DNA of 64,000 nucleotides from Petrimonas sp. IBARAKI (GCA_002356435.2 AP018040.2:1426001-1490000); one strand, 5' to 3'. Shown: positions 26,536 through 36,315, counted from the first letter of the stretch. Numbers and translations are program-made. Notes: generated by a model from the sequence alone, not told the origin.

Positions 26536-28106
26536 CATTACAACAAGAGATTCAACGCCGGCGAACGTTTGCCATCATCAGCCATCCCGACGCGGGAAAA
26601 ACCACATTAACGGAGAAACTGTTGCTTTTTGGCGGGGCCATACACGTGGCGGGAGCTGTAAAATCAAACAAGATAAAAAAAACCGCCACATCCGACTGGA
26701 TGGAGATCGAAAGGCAACGCGGGATTTCCGTAGCTACTTCCGTGATGGGGTTTGAGTACGGCAATTATAAAATCAATATTCTCGATACACCCGGGCACCA
26801 GGATTTCGCAGAAGACACCTATCGTACACTGACAGCTGTGGACAGCGTAATTGTGGTGGTAGATATTGCCAAGGGTGTGGAAGCACAAACCCGCAAGCTG
26901 ATGGAGGTGTGCCGTATGCGCCATACGCCGGTGATGATCTTTGTGAACAAGCTGGACCGTGAGGGAAAAGATCCGTTCGAGATCCTGGATGAACTGGAAG
27001 AAGAGCTCCAGGTAGCGGTACGGCCACTGAGCTGGCCGATCGATATGGGTGAACGTTTCAAAGGAGTGTATAACCTCTATCAGAACAGCCTCGACTTGTA
27101 TCAACCGAGTAAACAGATCGTTACGGAATCCGTGCACTTGAATATTCAATCGCCGGAAGTAGAGAGGCATATCGGGGCAAAGCTTTCGGAAAAGCTGCGA
27201 AGCGATGTGGAGCTTATATCGGAGGTGTATCCCGGATTTAACCGGGAAGAGTACCTTGCCGGGAAACTGGCGCCTGTCTTCTTTGGTTCGGCACTCAACA
27301 ATTTCGGGGTAAAAGAGTTGCTCGATTGTTTTGTGGAGATTGCTCCGTCACCGCGGGCCGTACAGACCGAAGAGCGTGTGGTGGACCCCTACGAAGAGTC
27401 CTTTTCCGGATTTGTCTTTAAGATACATGCCAATATGGATCCCAATCACCGGTCGTGCATAGCTTTTGTGAAGGTCTGTTCGGGCAGGTTCGAACGCAAC
27501 GTCAATTACAAGCATGTGCGGTATAGCCGGTTAATGAAGTTTTCTTCGCCCACGGCCTTCATGGCTCAGAAAAAAGAGATTCTGGACGAAGCTTTTGCAG
27601 GAGATATCGTGGGCTTGCCCGACAACGGAAACTTTAAAATTGGCGACACCCTCACTGCTGGAGAGGACCTTCATTTTAAGGGATTACCCAGCTTCTCGCC
27701 GGAGATGTTCAAGTACATCGAAAATGCCGACCCGATGAAGTCGAAACAACTGCAGAAAGGGGTGGAGCAACTGATGGACGAAGGGGTGGCACAGCTTTTC
27801 ACCAACCAGTTTAACGGCCGCAAAATCATCGGAACCGTCGGACAGCTTCAGTTTGAAGTAATCCAATACCGCCTTTTGCACGAATACGGTGCGCAATGCC
27901 GTTGGGAACCTATTAACCTTTATAAAGCGTGCTGGATAGAAAGTGACGATGCGGCGCAACTGGAAGATTTCAAAAAGCGTAAATATCAGTACATGGCTAA
28001 AGATAAAGAGGGTAGGGATGTGTTTCTGGCCGAATCAAACTATCTGTTAATGATGGCGCAGCAAGACTTTAAAAACATTGCCTTCCATTTCAATTCCGAG
28101 TTCTGA
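26532..28106 (+). CDS. prfC: Peptide chain release factor 3
   Basis: The 524-residue translational GTPase has G1 [16 protein letters not shown]3 [16 protein letters not shown] and G4 NKLDREGKD, followed by the EF-G-like domain II and the RF3 C-terminal domain ([17 protein letters not shown]). It recycles RF1/RF2 after termination. The length equals E. coli RF3. It begins inside the rfbD stop codon and ends 27 bases before the convergent MutS-like gene. Confidence 0.96.
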   Translation: MTLQQEIQRRRTFAIISHPDAGKTTLTEKLLLFGGAIHVAGAVKSNKIKKTATSDWMEIERQRGISVATSVMGFEYGNYKINILDTPGHQDFAEDTYRTLTAVDSVIVVVDIAKGVEAQTRKLMEVCRMRHTPVMIFVNKLDREGKDPFEILDELEEELQVAVRPLSWPIDMGERFKGVYNLYQNSLDLYQPSKQIVTESVHLNIQSPEVERHIGAKLSEKLRSDVELISEVYPGFNREEYLAGKLAPVFFGSALNNFGVKELLDCFVEIAPSPRAVQTEERVVDPYEESFSGFVFKIHANMDPNHRSCIAFVKVCSGRFERNVNYKHVRYSRLMKFSSPTAFMAQKKEILDEAFAGDIVGLPDNGNFKIGDTLTAGEDLHFKGLPSFSPEMFKYIENADPMKSKQLQKGVEQLMDEGVAQLFTNQFNGRKIIGTVGQLQFEVIQYRLLHEYGAQCRWEPINLYKACWIESDDAAQLEDFKKRKYQYMAKDKEGRDVFLAESNYLLMMAQQDFKNIAFHFNSEF

Positions 28107-28132
28107 CGAACATTTCCAGGATTCTTCATCCG

Positions 28133-29932
28133 CTATTCCGTAATGCCCATGCTTTTCATCAGAAAAGAGGCATTCATGGTCCGGGCAATTCCCTGCTGAA
28201 GCTTGTAATCGAAAGAGAGGAGGTCGTTTTCAATTTTTGCGTCGAAGTGAAAGTTTGCGATCTCTTGCGGGTATTCATTCTCCAGTTCTCCCAACGTTAA
28301 ATCGTGTGTGGCAATGATGCCGTTTCCGCCTAACTTCACCAGCCGTTTCATGAGTTGGGAAGAACCCTTTTGCTTGTCGTGAGAGTTCGTGCCTTTCAGT
28401 ATCTCGTCCAGGATAATGAACAGGTCGTGTTCTCCCGACTCCAACCGTTCGATAATCATTTTCAGCCGTTTGAGCTCGGCGAAAAAATAGGATTCGTTGT
28501 TTACCAGAGAATCGGCTGTGCGCAGGTTTGTCAATAACTGGCCCGGACGATAACTCATGGATTCGGCACAAACGGGCAGGCCGGCCCCTGCCAGCACGTA
28601 ATTTACACCGACAGTACGCAAATAAGTACTTTTCCCGGCCATATTGGCTCCGGTAACAATCATGAAAAACGGTTTCCGGAAAACGTTGATATCGTTCTTT
28701 ACGCATTTACGGCGCGGAAGGAGCGGATGCCCCAGTTTTCTTGCCCGGAAAGGGAGTGATTCCTCAAACGTGGGAAACACATAATCGGGGTTGTTTGCGG
28801 CAAACGTGCCCATGGACACTAGCGCATCAACCTGTGCCAGTGTAGAGAACCATTTTTCGATTTCCACAGCATGGCGTTGCATCCATTGTTCTATCTTCAG
28901 GGCGTAAACAACATTCCACAAAAAAAGAGGATTCAGGAGAAGAAAAACGGGTACGGCAAAAGCCAGATCAAGGTTCCGGCTGTATTGTGCCAGTTGCTTA
29001 ATGGCAGCTGACGCACTTTGCCGTTCGTTCTTTATCGACTGTTGCAGCGAATGTAACTGTACACTTTCGAAGCTGGTCGTTTCCATCAATTTTAACAGGT
29101 CAGCATACGATTCCAGCACTTTTGCCTTGTTATCGAATAAAGACCGGATCAGCTTCACCTTCTTCATGGGGATAACCGAAACCAACAATGTTGTAAAATA
29201 CAACAAGGTGATTGACGCTCCGCTTGTCAGTCCGGCCAGCGCCAGTGCAATGGCCAGTACGTATAAAGCAGGAACAACCCAGGTGGCAATTTTCCATAAT
29301 GAAGGCCGGGGAAACAGTTCCTGTTTCCTACAAAGCTGTTTGATGGAACGATTATCGAATAATTTATCGTCCGATAACATCCCAATTGTCCTGAAGCTGA
29401 GGCAGAAATCTTCTTTCTCCGAAAGCTCTTTTACAGCAAGCTGCCTTATGCGGATTTCTTCGCTGTCCTTAAGCGGACTTCCTACTATCCCGGCAAGAGC
29501 TTCTTTCCCCATGGCAAGGCTGGTTCGGTTGAGCATTTGAAAAACAGACCTTTCCCCAAAAATATCTAAATCAAAGCTGAAGCTGTGAGCAGGATCCACA
29601 TGCTCCGGTGCGCCGTCGAAAGGCGAGAAATCGTATACAAAGGCCTGGAGTTCGTTCCCGGCTATCCGGGCCAGCGCTTCTGATTTGGCTTTTTTAAACA
29701 GTAAATTCTTATGCCTGGCCAGCAGGGCCAAGAAACAAACTCCGGTTACCGCGGCAAAGAGAACAGCCAGTAAAGTATTTTGATGAAAAAAATAGGTAAG
29801 CGCTGAACCGGTCAAAAAGACGAAGAATCGTAAAAGACTGTTCGCATTGAGTTCTTTCTTGTACCTGGCAGCAGCATTGAGCTGATTTTCGGCAAGCTCC
29901 CGGTACTTGGCTATTCTTTCGGTAACAGGCAT
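28133..29932 (-). CDS. Membrane-anchored MutS-like ATPase (MutS C-terminal domain only)
   Basis: The 599-residue protein has the MutS ATPase core in its last third: Walker A TGANMAGKSTYLRTVG, AESMSYRPGQLLTNLRTADS, and Walker B with FIILDEILKGTNSHDKQKGS. The mismatch-binding domain I of true MutS is absent. The N-terminus has two hydrophobic spans (about residues 33-75) and another pair in the middle (about 215-265), so it is probably an integral membrane protein. Such MutS-related proteins are common in Bacteroidota, with unknown function. The start is coupled (TAATG) to the upstream mechanosensitive channel gene. Confidence 0.88.
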   Translation of the reverse strand: MPVTERIAKYRELAENQLNAAARYKKELNANSLLRFFVFLTGSALTYFFHQNTLLAVLFAAVTGVCFLALLARHKNLLFKKAKSEALARIAGNELQAFVYDFSPFDGAPEHVDPAHSFSFDLDIFGERSVFQMLNRTSLAMGKEALAGIVGSPLKDSEEIRIRQLAVKELSEKEDFCLSFRTIGMLSDDKLFDNRSIKQLCRKQELFPRPSLWKIATWVVPALYVLAIALALAGLTSGASITLLYFTTLLVSVIPMKKVKLIRSLFDNKAKVLESYADLLKLMETTSFESVQLHSLQQSIKNERQSASAAIKQLAQYSRNLDLAFAVPVFLLLNPLFLWNVVYALKIEQWMQRHAVEIEKWFSTLAQVDALVSMGTFAANNPDYVFPTFEESLPFRARKLGHPLLPRRKCVKNDINVFRKPFFMIVTGANMAGKSTYLRTVGVNYVLAGAGLPVCAESMSYRPGQLLTNLRTADSLVNNESYFFAELKRLKMIIERLESGEHDLFIILDEILKGTNSHDKQKGSSQLMKRLVKLGGNGIIATHDLTLGELENEYPQEIANFHFDAKIENDLLSFDYKLQQGIARTMNASFLMKSMGITE

Positions 29933-30840
29933 TAATTGGCGTTTTGTTCAGTTGAGTTGGCCAGATGGACGGTCATTTGACGGAAAGGGATCACCAGGCC
30001 GCGCGCATTGATCTCTTTGTATACCTCCTCATTCAGGTCGTGGGTAACATTCCAGTAGTCGTTTAAATTCACCCAGGCCCTCAGGGAGAAATCGATAGAA
30101 TCTTCGTTCATTTTGGTCATCCGGGCAAACGGCTCGGGATCTTTCAACACCAACGGATGCCTGTTGGCAATATCCAGCAGCATTTTTTTTACTACATCCA
30201 CATCGGTTCCGTATTCAATGCTCGCTGTAATTTCTACCCGCCGGGTGGTTTGTGTGTTGTAATTGATGATGTTTCCGGTCGACAGCGGCCCGTTGGGTAT
30301 GTAAATGGTTTTGTTGTCGGCTGTGGTTAGCGTTGTATAGAGAATACCGATGCTCTGAACGGTTCCCACCAGGTTCTGCGCTTCAATGTAGTCGCCGCCT
30401 TTGAAAGGCTTGTTGAAGAGCAACATCACGCCTCCGGCAAAGTTGGCCAGGTTGTCTTTTACCGCCAAGCCTACCGCCAGGCCGGCCGAAGCAATCAATG
30501 CCGCCAGAGAGACGGTTTGTGTTCCGACTACGTTTATGATCAACATAACGAGCAGTACGAAGAGAAAGATATCGAGCAGGTTCTTTAGAAAACCTTTCAG
30601 GGCGATATCCATTTGCCGTCTCGACATGATCTTGTCTGCCAGTTTTCGGATTTTACCGATTATCCATTTCCCTACAAAAAAGATGAGGAGAGCTACCGCA
30701 AGTTTACCCAGGAAATCAATTCCCCACGTGAGGGATTGTTGTCCTAACTCCTCAAAGCGGCCATCTTTGATCATCTCGGCAACTTTTCCTCCGGTTTTTA
30801 CTACTGCAGAATCGGCAGATACAAAAGTATTTAATAACAT
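29932..30840 (-). CDS. Small-conductance mechanosensitive channel (MscS family)
   Basis: The 302-residue protein has three N-terminal hydrophobic segments. The third, VSLAALIASAGLAVGLAVKD, is the pore helix with Gly/Ala packing typical of MscS TM3, followed by NLANFAGGVMLLFNKPFKGGDYIE and the beta domain. It opens under membrane tension to release solutes. The stop codon overlaps the ATG of the MutS-like gene, so the two are made together. Divergent from the TPR gene, with a -7 box at 30872-30879. Confidence 0.93.
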   Translation of the reverse strand: MLLNTFVSADSAVVKTGGKVAEMIKDGRFEELGQQSLTWGIDFLGKLAVALLIFFVGKWIIGKIRKLADKIMSRRQMDIALKGFLKNLLDIFLFVLLVMLIINVVGTQTVSLAALIASAGLAVGLAVKDNLANFAGGVMLLFNKPFKGGDYIEAQNLVGTVQSIGILYTTLTTADNKTIYIPNGPLSTGNIINYNTQTTRRVEITASIEYGTDVDVVKKMLLDIANRHPLVLKDPEPFARMTKMNEDSIDFSLRAWVNLNDYWNVTHDLNEEVYKEINARGLVIPFRQMTVHLANSTEQNAN

Positions 30841-30871
30841 AGTTTATTTCTTTTAAATGCAATTGAGGGCG

Positions 30872-30899
30872 CAAAGTTACAAAAAATGAGCTAATTTTG
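30872..30899. promoter_or_regulatory. Divergent -7 boxes, mscS-type gene and TPR gene
   Basis: Two TAnnTTTG matches face opposite ways: TAACTTTG on the minus strand (30872-30879), 32 bases before the channel ATG, and TAATTTTG on the plus strand (30892-30899), 25 bases before the TPR gene ATG. Their cores are only about 12 bases apart. Confidence 0.45.
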
Positions 30900-30923
30900 T
30901 CGTTCATTTGATCGGGTAGTACA

Positions 30924-31754
30924 ATGAAATATATTTTGAATTTTCTCTTGCTGCTGTTTTGCAGTTTTTCAATATCGGCCCAGACCGATACCTATAACGG
31001 ATGGATCGACAAATCGGCAAAGTTTATCGAAAATAACCGGCTCGACAGTGCTGCTGTTGCCTTGCAAAAAGCCATGAGGCTGGATCCGGCTAACGAAAAT
31101 AATGCTGTGCTCCTGTTGAATCTGGGAATCCTGCAACGTCAGCTCAGGCAGACCGATGACGCTTATATTTCATTCACGGCATCCCTTGGGAACAACCCCG
31201 ATCCTGTGTTGGTGCTTCATAACCGGGCTTCCCTTTTGTGCGACTTGGGCCGTTTTGATGAGGCGATGGAGGATTACAACTCCATTATTGATAAACAACC
31301 GGCAGACGTGGAGGCCTATTATCGCCGGGGATTGCTGTTCCTGGAAAAAAACGACCGGGAAAGTGCCGAAGCCGATTTCAGAACCTGCGAAAACACGGAC
31401 CCAGGCAACTTGTTCACCAAGCTCAGCAAAGCGTTGATCTTCAAGCTTGATGATGACTGGACAGAAGCCGAGAAAATTTATACCGATATTATTAACACAA
31501 CTGTAAAACCGAGCTCGGCATATTACCTTAACAGGGCCGAATGTTACGTGAACACCGACCGGTTCTCGAAAGCCGCCGCAGACCTTCACGCTGTCGAAAG
31601 CGACGAAAAGGCAAATCCCTATTTTTATGTTTTACGCGGCCGGCTTCGGTTGGATCAGTTTGACAAGTTTGCGGCCAGAGTTGATTTCGAAAAGGCAAAA
31701 GAATTGGGATACGATGCGGAACTGGCCGATAAATGGATCGAGAGGGCCAGGTAA
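30924..31754 (+). CDS. Secreted tetratricopeptide repeat protein
   Basis: The 276-residue protein has a signal peptide (LNFLLLLFCSFSISAQ) and about six TPR-like units, clear in AAVALQKAMRLDPANENNAV, LHNRASLLCDLGRFDEAMED and YYLNRAECYVNTDRFSKAAA. TPR proteins act as scaffolds; this one should be periplasmic. Nothing in the sequence points to a specific partner. It stands alone between the channel gene and the Fur-type regulator, with a 97-base gap before the latter. Confidence 0.85.
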   Translation: MKYILNFLLLLFCSFSISAQTDTYNGWIDKSAKFIENNRLDSAAVALQKAMRLDPANENNAVLLLNLGILQRQLRQTDDAYISFTASLGNNPDPVLVLHNRASLLCDLGRFDEAMEDYNSIIDKQPADVEAYYRRGLLFLEKNDRESAEADFRTCENTDPGNLFTKLSKALIFKLDDDWTEAEKIYTDIINTTVKPSSAYYLNRAECYVNTDRFSKAAADLHAVESDEKANPYFYVLRGRLRLDQFDKFAARVDFEKAKELGYDAELADKWIERAR

Positions 31755-31810
31755 TCCATCATTTTAATATTTTTTAAATTACCCGGATACCTCATTTTAA
31801 TGAAATAGTG

Positions 31811-31839
31811 TTACATTTGCAACAATGTTGCATTTGTAA
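31811..31839. promoter_or_regulatory. Nested palindrome, candidate Fur/Zur operator over the promoter
   Basis: TGCAACAATGTTGCA (31818-31832) is a perfect palindrome, and TTACA (31811-31815) / TGTAA (31835-31839) form an outer pair on the same centre (31825). A -7 box TACATTTG (31812-31819) lies inside the left half, so a bound regulator would block transcription. It lies 13 bases before the ATG of a Fur-family gene, which suggests autoregulation and control of the TonB receptor operon. Confidence 0.65.
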
Positions 31840-31851
31840 GATTATAGCATT

Positions 31852-32253
31852 ATGACAGTCGAGAATATTTTACGCGATTACCATTTAAAAAGTACAACCT
31901 GTCGGAAGTTCATTCTCAATGAGTTGCTTCGAAGCCAGACGGCTCTGACTGAACACGAAATAAAAACTTCGTTTCCCGATCTTTTTGACCGTGTTACGTT
32001 TTATCGAACGCTCAAAACGTTGGAGGACGCCGGTGTTATCCACAAGATTGTTTTGCAGGACAACACAATCAGGTATGCCGTTTCCAAGAAACCTTTCCAC
32101 GAACAAGATATTCATTCCCATTTTCATTGCTGCGTTTGCAACGAGGTCTTTTGTATTCAAAACAAAAGCCAAATAAACATAGAATTGCCGCAAGGGTTTG
32201 TTCAACACCGTGTTTCGATGATTGTAGAAGGTGTCTGTGCTGCCTGTAACTGA
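31852..32253 (+). CDS. Fur-family metal-responsive repressor (Zur-like)
   Basis: The 133-residue protein has the Fur winged helix (STTCRKFILNELLRSQTALT, then FDRVTFYRTLKTLEDAGVI) and the dimerisation domain with metal ligands: EQDIHSHFHCCVCNEVFCIQ and the final GVCAACN, whose two CxxC pairs form the structural zinc site. Its target metal is not proven; the His-rich partner genes favour zinc. It is followed after 19 bases by a TonB receptor and then DUF4625, and is preceded by a palindrome overlapping its own promoter. I infer a self-regulated zinc or other metal uptake operon. Confidence 0.88.
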   Translation: MTVENILRDYHLKSTTCRKFILNELLRSQTALTEHEIKTSFPDLFDRVTFYRTLKTLEDAGVIHKIVLQDNTIRYAVSKKPFHEQDIHSHFHCCVCNEVFCIQNKSQINIELPQGFVQHRVSMIVEGVCAACN

Positions 32254-32272
32254 TGTAACAACTTCCTCCTGA

Positions 32273-34648
32273 ATGAAAAAAATTGTTCTGGCGATGACTT
32301 TCGCCTTAAGTTTTTTGTTGTCGTTTTCTCAGACTTACTCCCTGAAAGGGTATGTTTGCGATGCCTTGTCCAAGGAGCCGCTTCCCGGAGCGATAGTAGT
32401 GCTGGGGCCGAATGAAATTTACGCAGTTTCCGGCAGGGACGGGGCTTTTTCCGTTGATCTGCCCGGAAAAACCCCACATACCCTGGAGGTTCGTTTTACC
32501 GGATACGAGTTGCTGACGACGAGCATCATCCTGACTTCCGACACTGTGTTGCACTTCCACCTGGAAACAACCTCCTATTCGTTGAACGAAGTAGTCGTGC
32601 ACGGGAAAAACGGTCATGGTCGCTTGTTGTCTGCCATCACTGCAAAAGAAATTGACAGGTCCTTTTTCATGAAAAACAATTCGGCCAGCTTTTCAAAATC
32701 CTTATCGAAGGTTGCCGGCGTTTCATCGATGGATATAGGGGCAAACGTGTCGAAACCGGTTATCCGTGGATTGGGTTTCAACCGCATAGCAGTAGCAGAC
32801 AAAGGGGTTGTTCAGCAAAATCAGCAATGGGGAGCCGATCACGGGCTTGACATTGACCAGTACGACGTGGATAAGGTGTTTATTCACAAAGGGCCCATGT
32901 CGCTTTTTTACGGTTCCGATGCCATTGGCGGTGTTATTGAGATCCTTCCGGTGGATGTCCCTTCGGAAAACATGGTTTGGGGGGATGTGTCCCTGATTGC
33001 CAAATCGAACAATAATCTGTCGGGAATAACGGCAATGACAAGCGTAAAAAGGGGAAGGTGGTTTTTACGTGGACGCCTGACGGCACAACGCTTCGCCGAT
33101 TATCGCGTTCCGGCCGATACGGTTACCTACCTTACGTGGAAATTGCCCCTTTATGGACGAAGAATGAAAAACACCGCCGGACAGGAACTAAACGCTGCTT
33201 TGTCGGCCAACTACAGCCGGGAAAACATCAGCTCGTGGACCCATATTTCCAATGTTTTCTCCAAAAACGGCTTTTTCCCCGGTTCACACGGTATCCCTGA
33301 TCTGAAAAGGCTGACCCCCGACGGAAATTCTTTTAATATCGGGTATCCATACAGTACCTCCAATCATTTTAAAATCTCCAACGGGACAGAAATCGACTGG
33401 GACAATTCATCACTATACTTCGATATTGGTTTTCAGCAAAATAACCGTGCCGAATGGTCGAAGTTCCATACGCATTACGGCAACCAAGCTCCGCCGCAAG
33501 TCAATCCCGATCTGGAATTAAGTTTCTCACTGCAAACAATGTCCGTCAACTCCCGGCTGTCTTTCGGCAAAGATTCGCTCTGGACAAAAACAGCAGGCAT
33601 GTCGGTGGAAGTCCAGCGAAACAGGGTGGGAGGGTATTCTTTTCTGATGCCTGACTTTGAAAGATATACCGCCGGAGCATATGCGGCAACCTCGTATAAG
33701 GTATCCCCGAAACTGATGCTTACCGGAGGGGTGCGTTTCGATTCCGGGAAATTGAATATTCGCGGTTTCTATGACGACACTTTGGCCGATTTCCTGCAAC
33801 TTGGCGGATATGATGCTGATGATGTCCGGTATTACGCCCGGCGTGCCGATGCCTTAAGAAAGAATTTTCATTCGTTCTCCGGGGCGCTGGGGGCGGTCTA
33901 TGACCCAAACCGACTGAGTTCACTAAAGATAAACATTGGACGAAGCTTCCGCTTTCCTACTGCCAATGAGTTGGCATCCAACGGGGTGCATCACGGAGCT
34001 TTCCGTCACGAGAAAGGAAACAACAGTTTGAAACCCGAAACCGGTTGGCAATATGACCTTGGTTATTCCCTCAAGAACCGGCGATTAAACCTCTCCATCA
34101 ATCATTTTGCATCCTACTTCCCCAATTATATTTACCTGAACCCTACGGGGCAATGGTCGGTTTTGCCACATGCCGGACAGATTTACGAATATACCCAGTC
34201 CCGTGTGTTTCTGGCAGGTGGAGAGCTGGAAGCGGCCTATCGTTTTACCGAGAACCTTTTGTTGTCAGCCAATTGGGAATATGTTTACAACCGGAATATC
34301 GACAACGGTTATCCGTTGCCTTTTTCACCACCTGTGGATATGTTGTTGGCACTGATTTATTCCAATCACGGGAAGGGCCCGTTAATCCAGTATTCGGCCA
34401 GTCTGGAGAACCAAACCGTGTTCGCACAGAACCGTATTGCCAACAACGAGGAAAAAACGCCGGGGACGTCGTTGTTCAACTTGCTTTGCAGCATGAACTG
34501 GAAGGTGGGTGATTTCCGCTTTTTTACCGATTTTCAGGTGCAGAATATTTTCGACACCCCTTTTTATAATCACTTGAGTTATTACCGGAAGTTAAATATC
34601 CCCGAGCCGGGACGAAACATCCAGTTTATTTTGAAAATACCCTTTTAA
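32273..34648 (+). CDS. TonB-dependent outer-membrane receptor, likely metal or metallophore uptake
   Basis: The 791-residue protein has a signal peptide (LAMTFALSFLLSFSQ), a carboxypeptidase-D-regulatory-like domain (about 24-105), the plug (SKVAGVSSMDIGANVSKPVI, RGLGFNRIAV) and a 22-strand barrel ending in F. It imports a ligand across the outer membrane using TonB energy. The long extracellular region contains GVHHGAFRHEKGNNS, rich in His. Its position between the Fur-type regulator and the His-rich DUF4625 lipoprotein suggests metal, perhaps zinc, uptake. It is not a SusC-type receptor and has no SusD partner. Confidence 0.92.
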   Translation: MKKIVLAMTFALSFLLSFSQTYSLKGYVCDALSKEPLPGAIVVLGPNEIYAVSGRDGAFSVDLPGKTPHTLEVRFTGYELLTTSIILTSDTVLHFHLETTSYSLNEVVVHGKNGHGRLLSAITAKEIDRSFFMKNNSASFSKSLSKVAGVSSMDIGANVSKPVIRGLGFNRIAVADKGVVQQNQQWGADHGLDIDQYDVDKVFIHKGPMSLFYGSDAIGGVIEILPVDVPSENMVWGDVSLIAKSNNNLSGITAMTSVKRGRWFLRGRLTAQRFADYRVPADTVTYLTWKLPLYGRRMKNTAGQELNAALSANYSRENISSWTHISNVFSKNGFFPGSHGIPDLKRLTPDGNSFNIGYPYSTSNHFKISNGTEIDWDNSSLYFDIGFQQNNRAEWSKFHTHYGNQAPPQVNPDLELSFSLQTMSVNSRLSFGKDSLWTKTAGMSVEVQRNRVGGYSFLMPDFERYTAGAYAATSYKVSPKLMLTGGVRFDSGKLNIRGFYDDTLADFLQLGGYDADDVRYYARRADALRKNFHSFSGALGAVYDPNRLSSLKINIGRSFRFPTANELASNGVHHGAFRHEKGNNSLKPETGWQYDLGYSLKNRRLNLSINHFASYFPNYIYLNPTGQWSVLPHAGQIYEYTQSRVFLAGGELEAAYRFTENLLLSANWEYVYNRNIDNGYPLPFSPPVDMLLALIYSNHGKGPLIQYSASLENQTVFAQNRIANNEEKTPGTSLFNLLCSMNWKVGDFRFFTDFQVQNIFDTPFYNHLSYYRKLNIPEPGRNIQFILKIPF

Positions 34649-34660
34649 ATTAATCAAACA

Positions 34661-35167
34661 ATGAAAAAAGTATTTTTTACAACAGTTTTAGCGATAAGCG
34701 CCTTTGTTTTCTTATCGTGTGAAAAAGAGTCGATTGACGCCGAAAGGCCTGTAATTAAATTAATTGCCCCTGAAGAAGAGGAAGGCATCAAGCCCGGATC
34801 CGATATTCACTTCGATGCGGTCTTAACGGACAATGTTGCCCTAAAGTCGTATAAAATCAATATACACGGAGCATTTGACGGGCACAGCCACAGTGCGGCA
34901 ACACGTGCGGCCGGTGATGTTGTTGCTTTTGAAAAAACCTGGCTGGAAGCCGATTTTATTCAACTCGGAGACGAGCCTATTGCGGGAAAAAAAGAAGCCC
35001 GGCTTCATCACCACCACATGGTGATCCCCGCAGAAATTGACGGGAAGCCCATCCGGGAAGGACATTATCATTTTACAATCTATTGCACGGATGAGGCAGG
35101 AAATGAGTCTTTTATCGCTCGGGAAATTGAAATATCCTCCAGTGCCGAAGAGCATATGTACCATTAA
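34661..35167 (+). CDS. DUF4625 His-rich lipoprotein
   Basis: The 168-residue protein has a lipoprotein signal (VLAISAFVFLSC, Cys at about 20) and one Ig-like DUF4625 domain. His-rich stretches stand out: HGAFDGHSHSAATRAAG and the LHHHHMVIP plus EGHYHF pair near the C-terminus, with a final HMYH. Such His clusters are typical of metal-binding surface lipoproteins. It is the last gene of the Fur-TonB receptor group and ends before a terminator at 35193-35219. Metal binding is inferred, not shown. Confidence 0.85.
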   Translation: MKKVFFTTVLAISAFVFLSCEKESIDAERPVIKLIAPEEEEGIKPGSDIHFDAVLTDNVALKSYKINIHGAFDGHSHSAATRAAGDVVAFEKTWLEADFIQLGDEPIAGKKEARLHHHHMVIPAEIDGKPIREGHYHFTIYCTDEAGNESFIAREIEISSSAEEHMYH

Positions 35168-35192
35168 TAAGCGGTTTTTTAAAAAAGTAAGG

Positions 35193-35219
35193 AAGTGGGT
35201 TCAATTCCCACTTTTTTTG
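35193..35219 (+). terminator. Rho-independent terminator after the DUF4625 gene
   Basis: The stem AAGTGGG (35193-35199) / CCCACTT (35207-35213) is followed by a run of T. It closes the Fur-TonB receptor-DUF4625 group. Confidence 0.75.
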
Positions 35220-35222
35220 TTT

Positions 35223-35230
35223 TATATTTG
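35223..35230 (+). promoter_or_regulatory. -7 promoter box for the phosphotriesterase-DUF1080 pair
   Basis: TATATTTG (TAnnTTTG) lies just after the terminator and 35 bases before the next start. Confidence 0.45.
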
Positions 35231-35265
35231 TAGAATCAATCATCGAATATCAAATTCATATAAGG

Positions 35266-36315
35266 GTGTTGAAATTTAATCCGGGAGAAACAGTTATTCT
35301 TTTCGTCCTGTTTTTCTTTTCGTCTTGCAATTTTTCAGGAGAGAGCGGGCAGGTGATGACGGTGAACGGGATAATCCCATCCGGCTCAGCGGGAGTATTT
35401 CTCACGCACGAGCATCTTCTGGTTGATTTTATCGGTGCTGACTCCCTATCCGCCGACAGGTGGAAGAGAGAAGAGGTCGTTCAAAAAATGTTGCCTTTCT
35501 TGCTGGAAGCGAAGGAGTCAGGTTGCCAGACCTTTGTGGATTGCACTCCCGATTATTTGGGGCGTGATGTCCTTCTGTTGCAGGAACTGTCGAAATTATC
35601 GGGCGTTAATATTCTTACCAACACCGGATTTTACGGAGCCGTGGACAACAAGTTCGTCCCCCGGTTTGCTTTCGATGAAAGTGCCGGCCAGTTGGCCGAA
35701 AGATGGATAAACGAATGGGAACACGGAATAGGCGGCACAACCGTTAAACCGGGGTTTATCAAAATCGGGGTCAATAGTACAAACTTATCGGGAATGAATA
35801 CCAAGTTGATATCGGCTGCCGCCAAAACCCACCTTAAAACCGGATTGGTTATCGCATCCCATACGGGTCCGTCGTCTCTGGCATATGAGCAACTTTCCGT
35901 TCTGCAAGAAGAAGGGGTGTTGCCCGATGCTTTTATCTGGGTACATGCGCAAGCGGAAAAGGATTCCGTAAAACGTGCGGAAGCGGCCCGTCTGGGTGCC
36001 TGGATAAGCTTGGACGGGCTGAACGAGGACAACATTCCGGATTACATCAAGATGATAACCGGGATGAAGAATGAAAATCTGTTGCATAAAGTACTTCTGT
36101 CGCACGATGCCGGCTGGTACGATCCGGCGAAGCCCGGCGGTGGCGAAGTCCGGGGATATACGGCTCTTTTCCGTGAACTTGTCCCTGCCTTGTTGAACAA
36201 CGGTTTTACCCGTGAAGAAGTGCGGCTTTTGCTGGAGATAAATCCCGTGAAAGCGTTTGAAATAAAGATCAGAAAAAACACGAATAACGAATCATTAAAA
36301 AATTTTAAGCAATGA
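35266..36315 (+). CDS. Phosphotriesterase-family amidohydrolase, predicted lipoprotein
   Basis: The 349-residue protein starts at GTG (35266) or at the TTG next to it; no upstream ATG fits the frame. A lipoprotein signal (VILFVLFFFSSC) is followed by the PTE-family metal site: THEHLLVDF (HxH), DCTPDYLGRD, GFIKIGVN for the carbamylated-Lys region, ASHTGPSS, and SHDAGWYDP near the C-terminus. These enzymes hydrolyse phosphotriesters or, in many cases, lactones; the natural substrate is unknown. It overlaps the DUF1080 gene by ATGA, so a joint role in breaking down an imported compound is possible. Confidence 0.85.
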   Translation: MLKFNPGETVILFVLFFFSSCNFSGESGQVMTVNGIIPSGSAGVFLTHEHLLVDFIGADSLSADRWKREEVVQKMLPFLLEAKESGCQTFVDCTPDYLGRDVLLLQELSKLSGVNILTNTGFYGAVDNKFVPRFAFDESAGQLAERWINEWEHGIGGTTVKPGFIKIGVNSTNLSGMNTKLISAAAKTHLKTGLVIASHTGPSSLAYEQLSVLQEEGVLPDAFIWVHAQAEKDSVKRAEAARLGAWISLDGLNEDNIPDYIKMITGMKNENLLHKVLLSHDAGWYDPAKPGGGEVRGYTALFRELVPALLNNGFTREEVRLLLEINPVKAFEIKIRKNTNNESLKNFKQ

